NCBI GenBank assembly: GCA_045603485.1
Contig: JAZUMF010000018.1
Location: 1-8,001, forward strand
DNA from: RGIG5952 sp045603485
GTDB taxonomy: Bacteria; Verrucomicrobiota; Kiritimatiellia; RFP12; JAAYLN01
Reading direction: 5' to 3'
Length of the DNA: 8,001 nucleotides
Shown: positions 1 to 5,121 of the stretch, piece after piece
How positions within the stretch are numbered: the stretch's first letter is position 1
How the letters are laid out: the number at the start of each line of letters is the position of its first letter
The notes under the pieces: model-generated
Told to the model about the DNA's origin: nothing
The model's input: the letters and a program-made list of their open reading frames with translations, nothing else
The model's database searches: none
Translations under genes and position numbers: made by a program

Positions 1-1879
1 CATACGGATCCTTCGGCCATGAATTCGCCGCCCAGCGAAGGAATCCGTCAAATCCGAGCATCACCGGATATGCGCCAAGATAAAATCCTTCAGCGGGATG
101 ACTGAACATGAACGTGTTGGGCGTCAATGCAGAGCCGCAGACATAGAACGTCGTTATAAAGCCTTTTTCACGGCGGGGCTTTAATTCGGAGAGAAAGTGG
201 TCGCGGAGATGGATAAATCCCAGACAGAAATTCTCTATCTGGATATCCGCGAAGAGCGAAGGCTTTGTCTTACCGCAAGCCGCCACCTTGAGCCCAGGAG
301 CTTTGGCCTGAATGAGATTTACAATCTTGCGCACATCATCCGGACCGCGCTCGTCCATCGCAATGTAGGTATCATTGAACCAACCCTTCTTCTTGAGATG
401 CTTGGCGAAATCCACAAGGAACGCCCCCCAATAATCCTCAAATTCTGGCGTGCCGGGCAGCATCTTGACACGATACGACTTTCCGCTCTCATCCTTCCAT
501 GTCACGCGATACCCCCAAGGGCACATCGAGTAGCAATGAATGTCGCGCCCCAAGCCGCACTTGCGGCCAAACTCCACATACTCATCGAAAACAGTGTAGT
601 CGAACGCCCATGTGCCATCAGCCTTTTTCACCCTCTCAATCATCGTGTAATAACCGTCATAGCACTGATGATTCCAAGGAAGATCAAGAAGCGTTACCGT
701 AAGGGCCTTGCAGCCGCATTCGGCAAGAGCACGATAGATTGGCTCCATTCTTGCATAATGCTCTTTTGAAAAAGGTTTGATATTAAAGTATCGAGAGACC
801 GCCCAGGGATGCTGCCAAAGATCAAGAAAATACTTCCAGTCCTTGGCAGGCGGGAGTATGCGGTCGACAATATTCAATTCAAAAAAATTGCGCTTACCGT
901 CGGATGCGGCAAGTTCAAAAACCCTCTTCGCCGACTTGGCATCGGGAGAAACGGAAACCTTAATCATAGAGGGGTTCTTTTTCTCCCCCTTCTTCCAGGG
1001 TCTGCACACGTCAGGAACGCTTCCCTTGCCGATGACAACGTTCTTCTGGACAGGATTGACAAGATCATACTTCACTTCATCTACACTAAGAAGCTCTAAT
1101 GTAACATCCTCATCCGTCGCTTTGCCGTAAATTGCAGGCGCTTTATCCTGAAGATCCTTCGGGATATCAATATATGCCGTCTCGCCGCGCCACAATGATG
1201 CCGAGAAAGAATTGACATCTTTTGGCGCAGAGGCAACAGGTTTTTTCTTGGCGGATACGGGCTTTGGAAAAGCGCCGCCCTTCATGGTGAAGAACGCATT
1301 TGCCCAATCGCCATGATCTCCTTTATTCCCGTCACCGCAATTCTCAATAATAAGTTCAACAGACTTTGCACCGGCAAGATCGACCTTTACATGGACCGGT
1401 TCCGTATCAGACGTCATATCCGGCGACTTGAACTTGACCCAGCCATCCACCACGATGAGAAAACTCACGCTCCCCTTGCCCGCACCGACTTCAGCATCAA
1501 CGCCGACATCCGCTTCAAATGCAACAGCCTTCCCGTCCAAATCGAACGTTGCAATGGACGGTGCGTGAGTACCAACACCATGCGCAAACTTGCGAGTCCC
1601 AATCGTCAATGAATTACCGCCGACAGAAAGCCTATCTTGCGTCGTTCGCCACCCGGATGTGATTTTCTTCGCCGGGATTTCATCCATCCAAACTTTACAA
1701 TTCTCTTCCGCCCATGTGCCACCTGTCACAAACAAAAGTGCAATTGAAAGGATAAAGGAAAATACACTCCCAAACCTCCCGCTCGAACTCCATCCTCCAA
1801 CTCTTACCTCTTCACTCTCAACTCTAAACTTTAAACTATTACCCCTCCCCCGAAGGTTTTTGCAAGTTACAAGGCTCAT
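1..1879 (-). CDS. Secreted NPCBM-domain GH123-like glycoside hydrolase (DUF4091), 3' end outside window
   Basis: This frame is open from an ATG at 1879 to the left window edge (626 codons, no stop seen). AAAGGA lies about 8 bases before the ATG. Residues 36-52 are hydrophobic and end in TWA57|EE, a signal peptide preceded by an unusual 35-residue extension made partly of heptamer repeats. Residues about 61-205 resemble an NPCBM carbohydrate-binding module (HGVGTHA at 100-106, then FDLDGK and ADVGVD; HGDWANAFF near 189-197). A lysine/proline linker follows, then a DUF4091/GH123-type catalytic region with FDYTVFDEYVEF, YIAMDERGPDDV and GFLRWAANSW (residues 612-621). GH123 enzymes are beta-N-acetylgalactosaminidases that use an Asp-Glu pair in a substrate-assisted mechanism; D509-E510 fits that pair. 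The substrate here is inferred only: a GalNAc-containing glycan outside the cytoplasm. Many DUF4091 proteins have untested activity. The C-terminal end is missing from the window. Confidence 0.88.
   Translation of the reverse strand, partial: MSLVTCKNLRGRGNSLKFRVESEEVRVGGWSSSGRFGSVFSFILSIALLFVTGGTWAEENCKVWMDEIPAKKITSGWRTTQDRLSVGGNSLTIGTRKFAHGVGTHAPSIATFDLDGKAVAFEADVGVDAEVGAGKGSVSFLIVVDGWVKFKSPDMTSDTEPVHVKVDLAGAKSVELIIENCGDGNKGDHGDWANAFFTMKGGAFPKPVSAKKKPVASAPKDVNSFSASLWRGETAYIDIPKDLQDKAPAIYGKATDEDVTLELLSVDEVKYDLVNPVQKNVVIGKGSVPDVCRPWKKGEKKNPSMIKVSVSPDAKSAKRVFELAASDGKRNFFELNIVDRILPPAKDWKYFLDLWQHPWAVSRYFNIKPFSKEHYARMEPIYRALAECGCKALTVTLLDLPWNHQCYDGYYTMIERVKKADGTWAFDYTVFDEYVEFGRKCGLGRDIHCYSMCPWGYRVTWKDESGKSYRVKMLPGTPEFEDYWGAFLVDFAKHLKKKGWFNDTYIAMDERGPDDVRKIVNLIQAKAPGLKVAACGKTKPSLFADIQIENFCLGFIHLRDHFLSELKPRREKGFITTFYVCGSALTPNTFMFSHPAEGFYLGAYPVMLGFDGFLRWAANSWPKDPY
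1746..1844 (-). repeat. Leader repeat, copy A (pairs with 7871-7969)
   Basis: This 99-bp stretch aligns without gaps to 7871-7969 with 7 differences (92/99 identical), and weaker similarity continues about 15 bp further into the signal-peptide code. It encodes the N-terminal extension and start of the signal peptide of the GH123-like protein. The pattern SLKFRVxSEEVRV, GWSSS and FSFILSI is shared with the protein at 5122-8001. The mature proteins after the signal peptide are unrelated, so the similarity is confined to the leader. Confidence 0.9.
1781..1849 (-). repeat. Degenerate heptamer array inside the GH123-like gene leader
   Basis: On the plus strand the bases fall into 7-bp units: CTCTTAC, CTCTTCA, CTCTCAA, CTCTAAA, CTTTAAA and CTATTAC at 1801-1842, then CCCTCCC. 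Weaker units, one of them 6 bp long, extend left to 1781. Seven-base units have a 21-base (7-residue) coding period and are read through as part of the protein N-terminus. The purine-rich strand is the coding strand. Confidence 0.8.
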
Positions 1880-1998
1880 GAGCTTATCCTTTCCGGTCTT
1901 TCATTCAAAGTTAAAGTTAATCAGCATTATCAGCCATTGTTTGACACCATTCTACCAAAATATCATAACGATGGAAAGCGAAAACTCCTATCAGGGCC

Positions 1999-2045
1999 AA
2001 TTGCAGAAAACTGTCATGGGGGAGAATGGGGAATGGGGAAAGAGA
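1999..2045 (+). repeat. 21-bp motif plus G-rich heptamer array, left of the first TA pair
   Basis: The motif at 1999-2019 (core TTGCAGAAAACTGTCATGG) differs at 2 of 21 positions from 2691-2711 on the same strand. Overlapping its end are four 7-bp units at 2018-2045: GGGGGAG, AATGGGG, AATGGGG, AAAGAGA. The same arrangement of motif and array appears on the other side of the toxin-antitoxin pair. The remaining intergenic bases 1880-1998 carry the ribosome binding site of the GH123-like gene and a possible minus-strand -10 (GATAAT, 1926-1931) without a convincing -35. Confidence 0.65.
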
Positions 2046-2054
2046 TGATATAAA

Positions 2055-2327
2055 TTAAAATACATCATTATGAGTCCCGGTGCGGGTCAGCGAAAGGACG
2101 AGAGAGTTCTCGTTCTTGTAGTAGATGAGAATCCAATCGGGCTCAATGTGACAGTCGCGATGACCAGCATAATCTCCGTGTAGAGGATGGTCTTTGTATT
2201 GCGGAGGCAGTTCACGTCCCTCTCGTAGAATGTCGATTACATCGAGGAGTTTGTTCATGTCATAGCCGCGCTTTTTGAGGAGTTTATAGTCCTTTTTGAA
2301 ACGGGTGGTGTATTTGACTTCGAACAT
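2055..2327 (-). CDS. yafQ: YafQ-family mRNA interferase toxin (RelE/ParE superfamily)
   Basis: This 90-residue protein is the expected size of YafQ and closely resembles that family from end to end: DMNKL near residue 23, YKDHPLHG at 44-51, HRDCHIEPDWILIYY at 56-70 and LTRTGTHNDVF at 80-90. YafQ is a ribosome-dependent endoribonuclease that cuts mRNA in the A site. H47, H60, D64, R82, H86 and the terminal F90 match positions important in the E. coli enzyme, so the toxin is probably active. It follows the antitoxin gene with 3 bases between the antitoxin stop and this ATG, so the two are co-transcribed and probably translationally coupled. A GGAG inside the end of the antitoxin gene may serve as its ribosome binding site. 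Confidence 0.93.
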   Translation of the reverse strand: MFEVKYTTRFKKDYKLLKKRGYDMNKLLDVIDILREGRELPPQYKDHPLHGDYAGHRDCHIEPDWILIYYKNENSLVLSLTRTGTHNDVF

Positions 2328-2330
2328 TGT

Positions 2331-2603
2331 TTACGACTCCAGGCTGGCTACGAGGCTCTCACGGTTAGCAAATGATGGGACGGTGGGGTCGTTCGCAATG
2401 TGTTCAGCTTCTCTCATGGCGGAAAGAGTTGTTCGATTCGTGATGCCACGTGAAATTGTGAAAGGAATCGCCTGTGCTCTTACGGCTTGACGAAGAAAGA
2501 TGTTGAATGCCGTTGAGATGGACATACCGAGATCTTCAAAAAGTTTCTCGGCTTCACTTTTAACGCTTGCATCAATTCTGACGGTTAAATTTGCAGTAGA
2601 CAT
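2331..2603 (-). CDS. dinJ: RelB/DinJ-family antitoxin
   Basis: A 90-residue protein with the ribbon-helix-helix start typical of this family (NLTVRIDASVKSEAEKLFEDLG, residues 5-26, given as family pattern NLTVRID plus EKLFEDLG), then SISTAFNIFLRQAVRAQ and IPF. The N-terminal part is expected to dimerise and bind the operator; the C-terminal part (after residue 50) should wrap around and block the toxin. The ATG at 2603 is set by a strong GGAGG at 2610-2614, 6 bases upstream. It is the first gene of a two-gene operon with the YafQ toxin. Autoregulation is inferred from the palindrome over its promoter. The symbol follows the dinJ-yafQ pair of E. coli; relB would be equally fair. Confidence 0.9.
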   Translation of the reverse strand: MSTANLTVRIDASVKSEAEKLFEDLGMSISTAFNIFLRQAVRAQAIPFTISRGITNRTTLSAMREAEHIANDPTVPSFANRESLVASLES

Positions 2604-2622
2604 AGTTTACCTCCAATTAAAA

Positions 2623-2661
2623 CACTTGCATTATAGCATTTTAACGAGTGCAATGCAAGTG
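2623..2661 (-). promoter_or_regulatory. Promoter and palindromic operator of the DinJ-YafQ operon
   Basis: Reading the minus strand, TTGCAT (2653-2658) and a perfect TATAAT (2630-2635) are 17 bases apart, with a TGC before the -10 (extended -10). A perfect 10-bp inverted repeat, CACTTGCATT at 2623-2632 and AATGCAAGTG at 2652-2661, separated by 19 bases, overlaps both the -10 and the -35. This is what would be expected of a site where a ribbon-helix-helix antitoxin or antitoxin-toxin complex blocks RNA polymerase. Binding itself is inference. Confidence 0.75.
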
Positions 2662-2690
2662 CAGACAATGTGCAAATTCCTGTCACGGCA

Positions 2691-2755
2691 AATTGCAAAA
2701 AACTGTCACGGAGGGATGAGTAATGAGAGATGAGAAAGGTGAAGGTTAAAGGTGA
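2691..2755 (+). repeat. 21-bp motif plus heptamer array, right of the first TA pair
   Basis: The motif at 2691-2711 (core TTGCAAAAAACTGTCACGG) matches 1999-2019 at 19 of 21 bases. A partial extra copy, GCAAATTCCTGTCACGG, lies directly before it (2672-2688). Directly after it come six 7-bp units: GGATGAG, TAATGAG, AGATGAG, AAAGGTG, AAGGTTA, AAGGTGA (2714-2755). The rest of the gap 2604-2811 holds the operon promoter and no supportable gene. Confidence 0.65.
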
Positions 2756-2811
2756 AGATGCATGCCGCCTCCTTTCTGTATTCACTACGAAAAGTGTAAC
2801 AATCCCTCATA

Positions 2812-3006
2812 GTGCCAATAGAGGTAAAAGCAACGAGCGGACGCTCCAAATCTCTCAGAACTCTAATTGACTCCGGCCACTATCCCGATATCACTTTTGG
2901 CGTAAAAGTCGCCGACGGCAATGTCGGATTCGCGAACGACATCTACACCGTGCCTCATTTCTGCGCATTCCTCATAAAAGACTGGCTCTCCAGCACTAAT
3001 CACTAA
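2812..3006 (+). pseudogene. 3' remnant of an AAA ATPase with DUF4143 domain
   Basis: The 64 codons from 2812 read VPIEVKATSGRSKSL, then DITFGVKV, ANDIYTVPHFCAFLI. This matches the usual last segment of DUF4143 proteins, where a P-I-E-V-K motif sits in a nuclease-like fold and is followed by a strand ending in a 'nIPLYAaf' type motif. Intact members are about 380-420 residues with an N-terminal P-loop ATPase; none of that is here. An in-frame TAA at 2797-2799 closes the frame upstream, and the nominal GTG start has no ribosome binding site. The reading frame ends inside a heptamer array, whose CACTAA supplies the stop. Probably a nonfunctional relic. Confidence 0.65.
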
Positions 3007-3042
3007 CCACTAACCGCTATTCACTCTACACCTAAACCTAAC
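2994..3042 (+). repeat. Degenerate heptamer array after the DUF4143 remnant
   Basis: Seven consecutive 7-bp units: CACTAAT, CACTAAC, CACTAAC, CGCTATT, CACTCTA, CACCTAA, ACCTAAC. The first two overlap the end and stop codon of the remnant gene. No 21-bp motif was seen beside this array. The following 38 bases before the GH35 remnant contain only a small 5-bp hairpin (3053-3067). Confidence 0.75.
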
Positions 3043-3080
3043 GGCCATCTATAGGGCTTCATGCCCTTCTCGGTCTGCTT

Positions 3081-3660
3081 CTACCATTCGTTTGCCGCAT
3101 TCTTTGTATTCTGCTTGGACTGTGATGTGATTGGTCGTGCGAGACCGCGTATCGGTTGCGGATCGCTCAATTCCAATTCAATTATGTCAATTCTGTTCTC
3201 GCCCTTCTTCAAGAATGGAGCCGGACAATAGAGACTCAACTGCGGACCTATCTTCCAGTAGCGCCCGAGGTTGTGCCCGTTGACGTAGAGCATACCCTTG
3301 TTCCATTTCGACATGTCGATGTAAGTATCGGCAACATTGTCCAATTTAAGCAAGGCGCGGAAATGCCCGCCTGCAAATGCGTCCTTTAGCGTACCTTTGG
3401 CGGACGCTACCGACTCTTCTGTAAGCGGCAATGTTGCGGCGCGCCAGTTCTTGAGTACAACGCCGCCAAGTCTCACTTCGCCGACGATCCCCTTCTTGTC
3501 GAACATCATGCCTTTTCCGAAATTGATGTGTCCCATCGCCTCGACGACAATTTCAAGCTCGACAGGCTTGTCGCGTTTGGGGATGGAGACGAACGGCCTC
3601 CCGTTGCGGCGATCGGCAGAATATACGATTGTGGAATCCGTCTCCGCCAAGGCTACGGCG
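3081..3660 (-). pseudogene. C-terminal remnant of a GH35 beta-galactosidase
   Basis: About 190 codons ending at a TAG (3081-3083) carry the C-terminal jelly-roll features of GH35 beta-galactosidases: DRRNGRPF, ELEIVVEAMGHINFGK, DMSKWNKGMLYVNGHNLGRYW and GPQLSLYCPAPFLKKGENRI. In GH35 this region packs on the catalytic TIM barrel; the barrel and its two catalytic glutamates are entirely absent. The frame stays open as far as 4433, but the part beyond about 3700 is antisense to the RelB-PIN genes and does not look like GH35, so I place the edge of homology near 3660. No start or promoter can be assigned. It is a truncated relic of a carbohydrate-degrading gene. Confidence 0.82.
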
Positions 3661-3711
3661 GACAGGTTGTGGAAATATGGAAATAATGTGGAAATTCCCT
3701 CAAACCGCTCA

Positions 3712-3741
3712 TTGACAGAACCAAGCAAAACATTGTAGAAT
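3712..3741 (+). promoter_or_regulatory. Promoter of the RelB-PIN operon
   Basis: A consensus TTGACA (3712-3717) is followed after 18 bases by TAGAAT (3736-3741), about 40 bases before the antitoxin ATG. The ribosome binding site AGGAG lies at 3770-3774, 6 bases before the ATG. Unlike the first toxin-antitoxin promoter, I see no long perfect palindrome here, so the operator is not identified. Confidence 0.6.
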
Positions 3742-3780
3742 ATACGCCACAGACTTGAAAAAGCATTACAGGAGAAATCC

Positions 3781-4089
3781 ATGACAACTACATTGCGCAT
3801 CGACGACAATCTGAAACGGCAGTGCGACATTGTCTTCGAAGAACTTGGACTAAACATGACCACGGCATTGACCGCGTTTCTCAAACAAGTCGTCCGCACT
3901 CGCACGATTCCCTTCATCATCGGCGAATATCCGGCAAGCTCTGCGCCATCAAGCAGGCGACAGGATGGACAGTTGTTTTGGGAAGCATTCGAGCGTAGCA
4001 GGGCAACTCGCTTCGCCGCCGGCGAGCGCGAATGGACAATGGACGAAATCAACGCCGAAATCGCAGAAGCGCACAAGGCGGGTTCATGA
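3781..4089 (+). CDS. RelB/DinJ-like ribbon-helix-helix antitoxin paired with a PIN toxin
   Basis: A 102-residue protein beginning TTTLRIDDNLKRQCD, followed by EELGLNMTTALTAFLKQVVR and IPFII (to about residue 57), the typical RelB/DinJ dimerisation and DNA-binding part. The C-terminal half (residues 60-102: FWEAFERSRATRFAAG, then EWTMDEINAEIAEAHKAG) differs completely from the other antitoxin in this window and is the likely toxin-binding portion. The start is supported by AGGAG 6 bases upstream. Its stop overlaps the toxin start (ATGA, 4086-4089), the classic arrangement of a translationally coupled antitoxin-toxin pair. It presumably represses its own promoter and neutralises the PIN protein; partner assignment rests on this overlap. 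Confidence 0.88.
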   Translation: MTTTLRIDDNLKRQCDIVFEELGLNMTTALTAFLKQVVRTRTIPFIIGEYPASSAPSSRRQDGQLFWEAFERSRATRFAAGEREWTMDEINAEIAEAHKAGS

Positions 4090-4490
4090 AACTTGCCGTC
4101 ATAGATACGAACGTCATCGTCGCTGCCCAATTGACAAAGCATGACGATTCGTCGACCCGCCAAGTAGTCAAGGCGGTATTCAACGGCATTGTGACGCCCG
4201 TCGTGACCAATGCGATTCTTGCCGAATACGCAGACGTCATGTCGCGCCCAAAGTTCCAAATCGCCCCCGAAGCGGTTTCCGCTGTCGTTGGATATTTCCG
4301 CAGACATGGCCGATTTGTCGCGCCGAGCACCTATTCCGCACCTCTTCCCGACGAAAAGGACAGGATGTTTTTTGAAGCGGCGCTTGCTTTGTTCGATGAC
4401 GACGCCAAACTCGTGACCGGCAACACAAGGCATTTCCCGTCCGCGCCGTTTGTCGTCTCTCCAGCCGAATTCGCCGCATTGCTTGGCTGA
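4086..4490 (+). CDS. PIN-domain toxin (COG1569/PF13470-type putative ribonuclease)
   Basis: A 134-residue protein spanning a single PIN domain. Candidate metal-binding acidic residues are D7 in VIDTNVIVAA, E47 in LAEYADVMSRPKF, and D89/D92 in PDEKDRMFFEAA; VTGNTRHFP near 110-118 is the usual closing motif, with Asn where many PIN proteins have Asp. PIN toxins are magnesium- or manganese-dependent ribonucleases; the RNA target here is unknown. I chose the ATG at 4086 because it overlaps the antitoxin stop and begins right at the conserved first strand; an earlier in-frame ATG at 4032 would add 18 residues of unrelated sequence antisense-free but inside the antitoxin gene. AAGGCGG upstream can act as ribosome binding site. 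Likely intact. Confidence 0.88.
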   Translation: MKLAVIDTNVIVAAQLTKHDDSSTRQVVKAVFNGIVTPVVTNAILAEYADVMSRPKFQIAPEAVSAVVGYFRRHGRFVAPSTYSAPLPDEKDRMFFEAALALFDDDAKLVTGNTRHFPSAPFVVSPAEFAALLG

Positions 4491-4531
4491 GAATGAGTGT
4501 GAACTCCAATGGAGTCCCCTTTACTGGTTAA

Positions 4532-4740
4532 TTATTCCTCTATTCCCGCTTTGAAGAATACATTGCCATCCTTTGGAAATAATCTTATCGCCGTGTCGCC
4601 TTGCGAAAAATCTTCATCGGCAAGCGCCGTTGAGGCGATCGGCTTTGTGGCATTTGATTTAAATTGATCGAGAGTCTCTGCACCATAGAATTTAAGAGAG
4701 CCGTTAATCGCCTGTGAAATTGCTCCAGTGCGGGTCAGCG
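4532..4740 (-). pseudogene. Unidentified C-terminal fragment of a probable secreted protein
   Basis: In the minus-strand frame that is offset from the FAD-protein fragment, about 69 codons read LTRTGAISQAINGSLKFYG, AETLDQFKSNATKPIA and end DGNVFFKAGIEE before TAA (4532-4534). Composition and the ending, a short hydrophobic strand close to the terminus (NVFFKAGIEE), resemble the C-termini of large secreted PVC-group proteins, but I do not recognise the family. There is no start codon with a ribosome binding site and it joins the FAD-protein fragment at about 4740. It is either the tail of a lost gene or, less likely, part of a frameshifted fusion with it. Confidence 0.45.
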
Positions 4741-4961
4741 AGGCCGCCCGTCGTGAGCCCGCCGATGCGCGACTCGGGCGAGACGACGACGGCGGACTTG
4801 CCCATGCGCTTCGCCTGCACCGCCGCAGAGATCGCCGCCGGGCTGGAACCGTATATCACGATGTCGCACGTCGTCTCGGCGGAATACGCACAACTCATGG
4901 AAATGGCAAGCGCAGCTGACGCAACAAGACGGCGCGTCGCCCGTTTTATTGGTGTTTTCAT
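4704..4961 (-). pseudogene. N-terminal fragment of a secreted FAD-dependent oxidoreductase (FAD_oxidored type)
   Basis: From an ATG at 4961, preceded by AAAAAGGA, 85 codons encode a signal peptide (positively charged residues 1-11, hydrophobic 12-24, cleavage near AYSA28) and then CDIVIYGSSPAAISAAVQAKRM, listed here as the strand DIVIYG, the dinucleotide loop GSSPAA and the helix AISAAVQA. AVVVSPESRIGGLTTGGL follows. This is the Rossmann nucleotide-binding start of the FAD_oxidored (PF12831) family, whose members are usually 450-700 residues. After L74 the sequence leaves the family pattern and stops 11 codons later. Base composition also changes there from GC-rich to more AT-rich. It is therefore a truncated gene joined to foreign sequence near 4740. 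The start lies 21 bases after the end of the GH97-like fragment, suggesting a former operon. Confidence 0.8.
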
Positions 4962-4982
4962 GGTTCGTGTTCCTTTTTCATG

Positions 4983-5093
4983 TTACTTTGAAAACTTGAT
5001 GATGAAGCCACCGCCGGAGGCCATGTGGAAGGACATTTCCTCACCCGCCTTGACGGTCTTAGTCTCGTGGATGTACTTCGCCGGGTTTCCTTT
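4983..5093 (-). pseudogene. C-terminal tail of a probable GH97-type glycoside hydrolase
   Basis: Thirty-six codons between an in-frame TAG (5094-5096) and TAA (4983-4985) read KYIHETKTVKAGEEM, SFHMASGGGFIIKFSK. A pattern of an E-x-x-x-V strand followed by a lipophilic strand and GGGF near the very end resembles the C-terminal beta-sandwich of GH97 alpha-glucosidase/alpha-galactosidase proteins, but 36 residues are too few for certainty. Everything upstream of the tail is missing: the next gene's stop is only 28 bases away. It reads as a relic left when the rest of the gene was deleted or replaced. Confidence 0.45.
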
Positions 5094-5121
5094 CTACAAC
5101 TAAAACCTGAACGGGCAAGAA

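Noticed and set aside
197..2048. Several plus-strand open frames of 67-190 codons
   Set aside because: They are antisense to the continuous GH123-like gene or run through the repeat region, lack ribosome binding sites and resemble no protein family.
2081..2093. Thirteen identical bases (TGCGGGTCAGCGA) at the end of yafQ and at the oxidoreductase junction (4729-4741), encoding SLTRT in both minus-strand frames
   Set aside because: About one 13-base match is expected by chance in 8 kb, and similarity does not continue beyond a few more bases.
2585..2785. A 66-codon minus-strand frame upstream of the antitoxin
   Set aside because: It runs through the heptamer array and the operon promoter and overlaps the antitoxin start; its peptide is low-complexity.
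2994..3042. Possible CRISPR array
   Set aside because: The units are 7 bp, contiguous and degenerate, with no spacers and no cas genes nearby.
3053..3067. Hairpin AGGGC-TTCAT-GCCCT after the GH35 remnant as a terminator
   Set aside because: Only 5 bp of stem and no T-run on the minus strand.
3700..4433. Upstream half of a long minus-strand open frame (to 4433) that would extend the GH35 remnant to 450 residues
   Set aside because: It lies antisense to the well-supported RelB and PIN genes and shows no GH35 features; only the part below about 3660 is homologous.
4503..4515. Inverted repeat ACTCC-AAT-GGAGT after the PIN toxin as a terminator
   Set aside because: Short stem and the following CCCCTTT is a poor T-tract.
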